From Nitrososphaerota archaeon (GTDB taxonomy: Archaea; Thermoproteota; Nitrososphaeria_A; Caldarchaeales; Wolframiiraptoraceae), in assembly GCA_021159365.1 (NCBI GenBank), contig JAGGRY010000020.1:1-43434 (forward strand): a stretch of 43,434 nucleotides of DNA, read 5' to 3'. The notes under the pieces were generated by a model. It searched no databases, was not told where the DNA came from, and saw only the letters and a list, made by a program, of their open reading frames with translations. Both the position numbers and the translations under genes were made by a program. Position 1 is the stretch's first letter; each line of letters opens with the position of its first letter. Shown here piece by piece: positions 28,170-35,605 of the stretch.

Positions 28170-28629
28170 TCACAAACTCGCTCGAACCCTGTTCTCCCTC
28201 AGCCTTTTCGGCGAGTTGACTTAAAACCTTCTTCACCACTGATTTTGAAAGGACTCCTGCTTCGATCAAGTTCACTATCGAGTTCGGTGAAGCTTCTCCT
28301 GAAACCTTCCCGATATTTCCCCTAACCTGCCTCCAGATTAGATGCGTGTTCCCACTCTTAGATCTATAAATGATCCCCAAAACTTCCAAGGCCTTAATGA
28401 ATCTAATGTTCCTTATAGTTCCTAGATCGAGCTTGGAGACCGCCTCGACATAGATCCTTCCCTCAGAAGCATCTCTCTCCGGGAATATAGTTGGGTCGTT
28501 CAGATAGCCTTTAGGTATGAAGGAGAAGCATGTATTGAGGATCAAGAAGCGGCGAAATCGCTCGAGGGTCGTCCTAACCTCTATCCTCACCACCAGCCCA
28601 ACACCGCCCTTCCTCGAACAAAACTCCAA
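28159..28629 (-). CDS. Conserved hypothetical protein
   Basis: 156-aa ORF, convergent with amzA, with coding-like composition. No family recognised. Confidence 0.55.
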   Translation of the reverse strand: MEFCSRKGGVGLVVRIEVRTTLERFRRFLILNTCFSFIPKGYLNDPTIFPERDASEGRIYVEAVSKLDLGTIRNIRFIKALEVLGIIYRSKSGNTHLIWRQVRGNIGKVSGEASPNSIVNLIEAGVLSKSVVKKVLSQLAEKAEGEQGSSEFVIKS

Positions 28630-28828
28630 TCCTAAAATGGGTAAAGCACTTAATAATAATTCTTCATCGTTGATGGATGAAGATCCATGAAAGCCGTAAG
28701 CGCGTCGAAGCTCTATTAATGGAGATGGTTGAGGATCTTCAGGTATTACTTTCTAATATCTGAGATCTGGTGACGTGAAGATCTACGCCATAACGTTAAT
28801 AATCAGCTTGGATTTGAGTGGTTGAGGA

Positions 28829-30589
28829 ATGGGCATAGAGGGCAAGACCGCTGCTGAGCTCCTAGGCAGAGGTGGAGTTAGACGTACCTATATTCGAGAG
28901 GTGATCTTGGAGAACTTCATGAGCCATGAGTATTCGAGAATCCCCTTAAAGCCTGGGATGAATCTGATAACAGGGCCCAATGGAGCTGGGAAATCCTCGA
29001 TTCTCCTCGGAATAGCCGTGGCCTTGGGCCAAACCTACACGGATAGAAGTGAGAGGCTCAGCGATCTAATTAGAAGAGGTGAGAAGGCCGCTAGAGTCAC
29101 GGTAATCTTCGATAATATGGAGGTCGATGGAAAGAGGCCGATACCGTGGCTGAGTTCAGATCAGTTGGTCATAACTAGATATCTGAAGAGGAGTGGAGAC
29201 TACTGGCATTACGTGAACAATAGACTTAAGACGAAGGCGGAGGTCGAACATCTACTGCAGAGGCTTGGAATAAACCCGAACAACATGCTGATAATAATGC
29301 ATCAAAACATGATCGAGCAATTCGCGGCGAAGAGCGACGTCGAGAAGCTTAAGATGGTCGAAGACGCGGTTGGAGCATCCCATTTCAGAAGGAGAATAAT
29401 CGAGGCGGAGGCTAAGCTTAGAGATATTCAAGCTCAGGAGAAGAGCCTAAAGAGATCTCTGCAAGAAGCGAGGGCGGCCGTCGAGTATTGGAGAGAGGAA
29501 TACGAGAAATTATTGGCGAAGAAGAAGCTTGAAGATGAGAGGAAGAGGCTTGAACTCGAATATGCTTGGGCATTAGTCTCTGAAGTTGAGTCCTCGATCA
29601 AGAGAATTCAAGAGAGAATTGAAGGATTGAAGATTAAGGCGAATAAGCTCTCAGCTGAAGCAGATTACCATGAAGCTGAGGCGATTAAACTTCGCTCAGA
29701 GCTTCTGAACATGTTTTCAAGAATAGCTGATGGAGAGCATGTAAGCATTCAAGAGTTCGAGAAGAATCTCGATCTGTTACTTGATGAAAAAGTTGAAGCC
29801 GAAATCTCAAAGTTTAAGTTAAGATTAAATGAGTCCGAGATCAGGAGGCTTCAATCCGAGCTTAAGAGGCTTGAATCAGATTTAGCCGAAAAGAGAAGAA
29901 ACGCGGTCGCGCTTGGAGAAAGAGTTGAGACGAGGGAGAAGCCTCAGGACATACTTGAAGAGATCAAGGTGATAAACCTCAAGATAGCCTCGCTTGGAGA
30001 GGTCTTGGAAGAAGCCGAAGATATGTATCTAGTCGCTGACTCAAGGTATCGCGAAACGGAGATAAGATCTAAGGAAGTTGAGGAAAATCTACGCAAAGCT
30101 CTCGAAGAGGTTGAGTATAGGAAGGAACTTTGGAGAAAATTCCTAAGAGATTTGATGAGAGAGGTTGAACCACAATTCAATTCGATCCTTTCAACGGTTG
30201 AGGGAGCCGGTAGAATCGTGTTAAAGAATCTCGAAGATCCGGAGAAAGCTAGCATAGAACTCTATGTGGGATTTAGGGGAACAGAGCCCATGCTCCTAAA
30301 CGCCCATACCCACAGCGGAGGCGAGAGGATCGTTGGAACCCTTGCATTCCTCCTAGCCCTCCAGAAACATGTTAAGTCTCCATTTAGAGCAGTTGATGAA
30401 TTCGATGTCCACTTGGATCCACTTAACAGGGAGAGGATGATGAAGCTCTTAATCTCGACGGCTGAGAGTGAGGCGAGCACACAATATATCATAATAACTC
30501 CTGGAAGATTTCCGGTTGAAGGAGATGTTAACGTGCTGCTGGTTCAAAACGTTGGCGGGAGATCCGTAATAGGGAGGTATGGTGAATGA
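28829..30589 (+). CDS. Short SMC-family ATPase with Smc5/6-like head
   Basis: YIREVILENFMSHEYSRIPLKPGMNLITGPNGAGKSSILLGIAVALG (Walker A). HSGGERIVGTLAFLLALQKHVKSPFRAVDEFDVHLDPLNRERMMKLL (signature plus Walker B). STQYIIITPGRF. Central coiled coil with no Rad50 CxxC hook. Confidence 0.93.
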   Translation: MGIEGKTAAELLGRGGVRRTYIREVILENFMSHEYSRIPLKPGMNLITGPNGAGKSSILLGIAVALGQTYTDRSERLSDLIRRGEKAARVTVIFDNMEVDGKRPIPWLSSDQLVITRYLKRSGDYWHYVNNRLKTKAEVEHLLQRLGINPNNMLIIMHQNMIEQFAAKSDVEKLKMVEDAVGASHFRRRIIEAEAKLRDIQAQEKSLKRSLQEARAAVEYWREEYEKLLAKKKLEDERKRLELEYAWALVSEVESSIKRIQERIEGLKIKANKLSAEADYHEAEAIKLRSELLNMFSRIADGEHVSIQEFEKNLDLLLDEKVEAEISKFKLRLNESEIRRLQSELKRLESDLAEKRRNAVALGERVETREKPQDILEEIKVINLKIASLGEVLEEAEDMYLVADSRYRETEIRSKEVEENLRKALEEVEYRKELWRKFLRDLMREVEPQFNSILSTVEGAGRIVLKNLEDPEKASIELYVGFRGTEPMLLNAHTHSGGERIVGTLAFLLALQKHVKSPFRAVDEFDVHLDPLNRERMMKLLISTAESEASTQYIIITPGRFPVEGDVNVLLVQNVGGRSVIGRYGE

Positions 30590-31344
30590 GGAGGATCGAG
30601 GTCACTAGGGAAGAGCTTGAGCGAATAATCAAATTATGCGAGAACATCGAGAAGAGAGGATTAGATCCATTCACAGTAAATATTCGAGAATTGTTGGAGA
30701 AGCTTAGAAGAATCGTTGAGGAGAATCCAAACCTAGATCATTATATAATCGATGCTGAAACCCTCTATAGGATCTCAGCCTTAATCGCCCTCCAACATAA
30801 ATGGCTTAGAGAGAAGGCGAAGGCATTATTCATCGATGCTCAGATGATCTCGACCAGGCTCGTGGCCATGGATAAGAAGATGCTTGTCAAGGCTTTCTTG
30901 AAGGCTTGGCATCCAATAATCTCACTTGAGCAAATAACCCCTCAAAGACTTAGACAAGGATTAGAGCACTTCCTCTCACTTCCACCTAGAAGTGGGAGCA
31001 GAGAGTTTGGCTGGAAGATAACCGATAAGGAGATGAAGTTGGCTAAAGCGAGACTTGAGCTTGAGGAGAAGGCGATGATGGAGAAGATCAAGGCTCTCCA
31101 TCGAGAATTACTTAGGAGATTCGAAGAACAGGGAGGAGCGTTAGATTATTGGGAATTCATCAAGGGAAAGAATTTCGATGAAACATTTGAGCGCGCATAT
31201 CTCTTAAGCTTCCTAATAACCGAGGGATATGTTGACGTTAAGAGAAATCCGTTAAAGAATGAGGTAAAGCTCATACCACACAAAGAGCAAGTTAAGCGAA
31301 AATCTCCAACTTCTCTCGTCATAAGTTTAAGAGGTGAGATTTAA
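30586..31344 (+). CDS. Candidate kleisin (ScpA-like) subunit
   Basis: ATGA overlap with the SMC gene. EKRGLDPFTVNIRELLEKLRRIVEENPNLDHYIIDAETLYRISALIALQHKWLREKAKALF resembles the ScpA N-terminal domain. C-terminal winged-helix-like segment ETFERAYLLSFLITEGYVDVKRNPLKNEVKLIP. Confidence 0.7.
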   Translation: MRRIEVTREELERIIKLCENIEKRGLDPFTVNIRELLEKLRRIVEENPNLDHYIIDAETLYRISALIALQHKWLREKAKALFIDAQMISTRLVAMDKKMLVKAFLKAWHPIISLEQITPQRLRQGLEHFLSLPPRSGSREFGWKITDKEMKLAKARLELEEKAMMEKIKALHRELLRRFEEQGGALDYWEFIKGKNFDETFERAYLLSFLITEGYVDVKRNPLKNEVKLIPHKEQVKRKSPTSLVISLRGEI

Positions 31345-31904
31345 TGAGCGGAGAAGAGAGCTTTTCGAGGAGATTGATGATCGCGGCGACAATGCTTCTA
31401 TTCAAGAGCCATCGAAGACCTGGAGTTAGGGGCTGGGAGCTGAAGCATAGGCTCGGAAAGAATTACATGAGAGTTATCGATGCCCTAAACTCCAGGCTTA
31501 AGCAACTCGGCTTAGAAATCAAGACCGTTTTCGAGGAAGGTGAAGAAAATAACCTTGATAGAGCGAGATTCTACGTGGTCTTATCACATCCATTGACCAT
31601 GTCCGATTTAGTCGCAGCCGGATGGAGAATAGATGAAGTCGCAGCTCTCTCCATAACCCTCTCAATTCTATCAAGCAGAGGTGGTAAAGCCCCGTTAAGA
31701 GACGTCTTAGAGGTCTTGGAGACGAAGTTCCCTAAGTGGAAGGCTGAAACCTATCTCGAAAGAGCGATTAGAAGAGGATACATCGAGAGGCTTGAAGACG
31801 ATGTATTAACAATAGGCTGGAGAACGAAGGTGGAAGTCGAGCAAAAGGCCCTATTGAAGGCGGTCCTAGAAGCACGCGAAGAAAAAGAAATAAGATCGGA
31901 TTAG
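31344..31904 (+). CDS. Candidate KITE (ScpB/Nse3-like) tandem winged-helix subunit
   Basis: TAATG overlap with the upstream gene. Two WH-like segments: GWELKHRLGKNYMRVIDALNSRLKQLGLEIKTVFEEG..ARFYVVL and AALSITLSILSSRGGKAPLRDVLEVLETKF..YLERAIRRGYIERLEDDVLTIGW. Confidence 0.62.
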   Translation: MSGEESFSRRLMIAATMLLFKSHRRPGVRGWELKHRLGKNYMRVIDALNSRLKQLGLEIKTVFEEGEENNLDRARFYVVLSHPLTMSDLVAAGWRIDEVAALSITLSILSSRGGKAPLRDVLEVLETKFPKWKAETYLERAIRRGYIERLEDDVLTIGWRTKVEVEQKALLKAVLEAREEKEIRSD

Positions 31905-31940
31905 AATCTTATGGATGCGGCGTGCGGCCCACAGCTAGGC

Positions 31941-31997
31941 GGGGATGATGTCTCACCCCTGCTGGCTGAGGTTGATGAAACTCTCGATCTCTGACCC
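31941..31997 (+). ncRNA. Box C/D sRNA candidate
   Basis: ggggATGATGTctcacccctgctggCTGAggTTGATGAaactctcgatctCTGAccc: C (31945-31951), D' (31966-31969), C' (31972-31978), D (31991-31994), with 14- and 12-nt guides and a GGG/CCC terminal stem. Confidence 0.78.
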
Positions 31998-32155
31998 ATT
32001 CTAAACCTCTAGAATCGGTTGATAGATCTTTTCGAGAATCCCGAAGATCATATTCCGAGATTCTCCGATCGGATTCCCAGATATTCTAATCACTCTAACA
32101 TATTCTCCAAGTATTTTCAGATTTTTCTAGAATAGGAAGAGCTAAAAATCCTTAT

Positions 32156-32174
32156 CCACCTTATTTGTCGGTGG
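32156..32174 (+). promoter_or_regulatory. Small leader hairpin overlapping a putative ribosome-binding site
   Basis: CCACC-ttatttgtc-GGTGG, ending 6 nt upstream of the ATG at 32181. Confidence 0.4.
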
Positions 32175-32180
32175 CTGGAC

Positions 32181-32276
32181 ATGATGAGTGTTAAATGCGG
32201 TCTTAAGGTCATTCTCCTACTAACCATAAACATAACCTTGATCGCAATCCTAATAATAGCTGGATTCATGATCTAA
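32181..32276 (+). CDS. 31-aa single-TM micro-protein candidate
   Basis: MMSVKCGLKVILLLTINITLIAILIIAGFMI*. Positive residues then an uninterrupted hydrophobic helix, preceded by ggtgg. Too short for the ORF track. Confidence 0.55.
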   Translation: MMSVKCGLKVILLLTINITLIAILIIAGFMI

Positions 32277-32374
32277 AAAAGCAGATACCGCTTTTCCGCT
32301 TACACACCTATTTTCCCGTTTCTCCGGCTTCAAGCTTCTCCAATTTGAGGGCGTCGTCAGTACACGGATGATCC

Positions 32375-33736
32375 TTGAGAGTAACTTCTTTTAGCAACTT
32401 AAGCCTTAGTCTCCTTATGGATTCGGAGCGGGCTGAGGGAGAGCGATACTTTCGGAGAATCCTTGAATTGATAGATAAGCATCATAAACTGTTCAAACAC
32501 GTAATCCCCTTAATAGCGAGTGAGAATATTCCAAGCCCAGCTGTCCGAGAAGCTCTCGCATGCGACTTTGGAAACAGATATGCTGAGGGATGGCCTGGAG
32601 AGAGGCTTTACGCTGGATGTAAATATGTTGATGAGGTTGAGACCATAGCTCTAGAGCTCGCGAAAAAAGTCTATGAAGCGGAGTTTGCAGATGTAAGACC
32701 AATCTCTGGGGTCATGGCGAATCTAGTAGCGTATACCCTCTTCACGGAGCCCGGAGATCTCATGATAGCTCTCCCAATCCCATATGGTGGGCACATAAGT
32801 CATGGTAAACAGAAGTGGGGTGGAACAGCGGGCGTCGTTAGAGGTCTTAAAGTAGATCGATACGAGTTTGATGAAGAAAATTATGAGATAGATATCGATG
32901 CTACTAGAAGGAGGATCGAGAAGAAAGGTTTGAAGCCAAGATTATTCATGCTCGGCGCCAGCGTCTTCCTGTTTCCACATCCTGTTAAAGAAGTCGCAGA
33001 GCTTGCAGCAGAGTTTGACGCAAAGGTTGTCTATGACGCGGCTCACGTCGCCGGTTTAATCGCTGGAAAAGTCTTCCAAGATCCATTAAGAGAAGGGGCT
33101 GATATGATGACCCTCAGCACTCATAAGACATTAGCAGGTCCACAGCATGGAATGGTCCTCTCATGGAATAAGTATGCTGAAGACATAAAGAGGATAGTCT
33201 TCCCAGGGCTTCACTCAAATCATCATCTCCATGCGGTCGCTGGGGTCGCCATCGCCTTGGCAGAGGCTCTTGCATTCTATCGAGAATATGCTCGTAAGAT
33301 TGTTGAGAACGCTAAGGCTCTCGCCCAAGCTCTATATGAGCGAGGGATAAGGGTTCTCTATGAGCATAGAGGGTTCACGGAATCTCATACGATTATAGCC
33401 GATGTAAGCGAGTATATGAATGGATTGGAGGCTGAGAAGCTCCTTGAGAGGGCTAATATAATTTTAAACCGTAACCTGATACCGAAGGATTATAAGCTTA
33501 AAACCGATTATCGGGCTCCAAGTGGGATAAGGATGGGTGTTCAAGAGGTTACAAGGCTTGGAATGAATAAGAGTGAGATGATCGAGATAGCCGAACTGAT
33601 AAAAAAGGTCTTAATAGATAAAAAATCTCCAGAAGAGGTCGCGAAAGAGGTTGTAGAGCTCCGCAAGGACTTCCAACACGTAAAATACGCCTTCACGTCG
33701 GGGATCGAGGCATATGAGCACATATTGATAAGGTGA
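32375..33736 (+). CDS. glyA: Serine hydroxymethyltransferase
   Basis: IASENIPSPAVREAL, NRYAEGWPGERLYAGC, LSTHKTLAGPQHG. Probable start MDSERAEGERYFRR at 32417. Confidence 0.96.
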   Translation: MRVTSFSNLSLSLLMDSERAEGERYFRRILELIDKHHKLFKHVIPLIASENIPSPAVREALACDFGNRYAEGWPGERLYAGCKYVDEVETIALELAKKVYEAEFADVRPISGVMANLVAYTLFTEPGDLMIALPIPYGGHISHGKQKWGGTAGVVRGLKVDRYEFDEENYEIDIDATRRRIEKKGLKPRLFMLGASVFLFPHPVKEVAELAAEFDAKVVYDAAHVAGLIAGKVFQDPLREGADMMTLSTHKTLAGPQHGMVLSWNKYAEDIKRIVFPGLHSNHHLHAVAGVAIALAEALAFYREYARKIVENAKALAQALYERGIRVLYEHRGFTESHTIIADVSEYMNGLEAEKLLERANIILNRNLIPKDYKLKTDYRAPSGIRMGVQEVTRLGMNKSEMIEIAELIKKVLIDKKSPEEVAKEVVELRKDFQHVKYAFTSGIEAYEHILIR

Positions 33737-33811
33737 TGGGAAGATTTTAGGGGAAGTTCTCCTCGATAAGATGTTTATGGAGAAGGGCTTAATGCCAAGC
33801 TCCTTCTACTA

Positions 33812-35041
33812 TTGTGTGAGGGATTGACGATGGTGAGGATAGGGCTAATAGGGAAGACAAATACTGGGAAGACCACATTCTTTAATGCAGCAACTCTTGG
33901 GACAGCTGAGATCTCAACCTATCCATTCACAACTAAGCAGCCAAATTATGGGATCGGATACGTCCTGACTCCATGCGTCTGTAAAGAGTTCGGAGTTAAG
34001 GATAATCCGAGGAACTCTAAATGCATAAATGGATGGAGGCATATCCCGATAGAGCTGATAGACCTGCCGGGGCTCATCAAGGGCGCTTGGGCCGGAAAAG
34101 GACTTGGAAACCAATTTCTCTCCGTCGCCTCACAATCAGACGTGCTCCTCCACGTCGTTGACGCGAGTGGAAGCGTCGATGAAGAGGGTAGATTGACAGA
34201 ACCGGGAACTGGAGATCCACTTGCAGACTACTATGATATTGAGGAGGAGCTCGTGATGTGGTTCATGAAGCTTATAGATCGATCGACCGATAGGATAACC
34301 AGATCTTTGAGGAAGGGAAAAGAGCTCCCGGAAGCCATGGAAGAGGTCTTGATGGGAGTTAAGGTGAATAGGGAGCATATAAGGCAGGCCTTAATCCAGA
34401 GTAATCTCGAGAAGAAGGATTTCGAAAACTGGACTCCTATGGACGATAAGAGATTTGCAACGGCCTTAAGAGAGATATCCAAGCCCACCCTAATCGTGGC
34501 AAATAAGATGGATCTAGATACAGCTCCCGATAATTTTAAGAAGCTTAGAGATCAGCTCACAGACAAGATAGTGGTTCCATGCAGCGCCGAGGCTGAGTTA
34601 ATTCTAAGAAGGGCTGAGCAGAAGAAGTTGATAAGATATATTCCAGGCGAGGAAGAGTTTGAGATAGTTGATGAATCTAAGTTGACGGAGAGGCAGAGAT
34701 GGGCGCTGGATTTCATTAGGAGAAGGGTTCTAGACGAGTATATGAGAACTGGAGTTCAGTTCGCGTTAAACGTCGCCGTCTTCAAGCTGCTTAAGATGAA
34801 CGCAGTCTATCCCGTCTATGATATCCAGAAGCTATCCGATAGACATGGAAACGTGCTTCCAGATGTTTATCTAATGCCTGACGGAGCAGATGTTAGGGAA
34901 CTTGCTCAAGTAATTCACAGCGAGCTTGCTAAAGGCCTCCTCTATGCAATCGACGCGAGAACAGGTCTCAGGCTCCCCGCGAACTATAAGCTAAAGGATC
35001 GGGATGTCTTATCAGTGGTTTCTACAACGAGGAGAGGCTAA
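33812..35041 (+). CDS. OBG-family GTPase, Ygr210-like, with TGS domain (copy 2)
   Basis: GLIGKTNTGKTTFFNAATLG, IELIDLPGLIKGAWAGKGLGNQFLS, NKMD, TGS-like C-terminus. Probable start MVRIGLIGK at 33830. Confidence 0.95.
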   Translation: MCEGLTMVRIGLIGKTNTGKTTFFNAATLGTAEISTYPFTTKQPNYGIGYVLTPCVCKEFGVKDNPRNSKCINGWRHIPIELIDLPGLIKGAWAGKGLGNQFLSVASQSDVLLHVVDASGSVDEEGRLTEPGTGDPLADYYDIEEELVMWFMKLIDRSTDRITRSLRKGKELPEAMEEVLMGVKVNREHIRQALIQSNLEKKDFENWTPMDDKRFATALREISKPTLIVANKMDLDTAPDNFKKLRDQLTDKIVVPCSAEAELILRRAEQKKLIRYIPGEEEFEIVDESKLTERQRWALDFIRRRVLDEYMRTGVQFALNVAVFKLLKMNAVYPVYDIQKLSDRHGNVLPDVYLMPDGADVRELAQVIHSELAKGLLYAIDARTGLRLPANYKLKDRDVLSVVSTTRRG

Positions 35042-35526
35042 TCCTCAACCGGAACAATGAAATACGACATATAATTTTCTCCAGCTTTCTTCTTGAAATC
35101 TATCTTAACCCGCATCCCTCTCCTTAGTCTCTTAAAATCCTCGCAAAGAATCCAGGCTAGGATGTTAAATCCATCATCTAGTCTCGCTACGCCGAGGATA
35201 TAATCCGGGTATTTTTGATAGCTTTCAGGCTTAACCTTAACGACTGTATACGTTAATAGTCTTCCATAACCATTTACTTTGATCCACTCCATGTCACTCG
35301 ATCTACAATTTGGACAACACGCTTGAGGAGGAAAATACTTCTCTCCACATCTCTTACATTTAGTCGCTAGAAGTTTTCCATCCTTTAAGGCCTCAAAGAA
35401 ACGTTCGACCCCAGATATCGGTATCCTATACCTTAACTTCAGCTCTCTAGCGTCGATCCAGATGGGCTTTCCCGTCTTTTTATCCTCCTCGATCGGCAAA
35501 CACTTTTTCCCTGACTCATCCATCAT
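35038..35526 (-). CDS. Zinc-ribbon plus OB-fold (DUF35-type) protein
   Basis: LLATKCKRCGEKYFPPQACCPNCRSSDMEWIKVNGYGRLLTYTVVKVKPESY. Confidence 0.92.
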   Translation of the reverse strand: MMDESGKKCLPIEEDKKTGKPIWIDARELKLRYRIPISGVERFFEALKDGKLLATKCKRCGEKYFPPQACCPNCRSSDMEWIKVNGYGRLLTYTVVKVKPESYQKYPDYILGVARLDDGFNILAWILCEDFKRLRRGMRVKIDFKKKAGENYMSYFIVPVED

Positions 35527-35605
35527 AACATTTAGACAGGATAGCTCAATTTATGAATATTCATTGAAAAGGTTTTCATAATCCCGTAAGTAATACCGGT
35601 CGGCG

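Noticed and set aside
28829-30589. Interpretation of the SMC-like ATPase as Rad50
   Set aside because: No CxxC zinc hook, no adjacent Mre11/HerA/NurA, and the Walker B and ITP motifs resemble Smc5/6.
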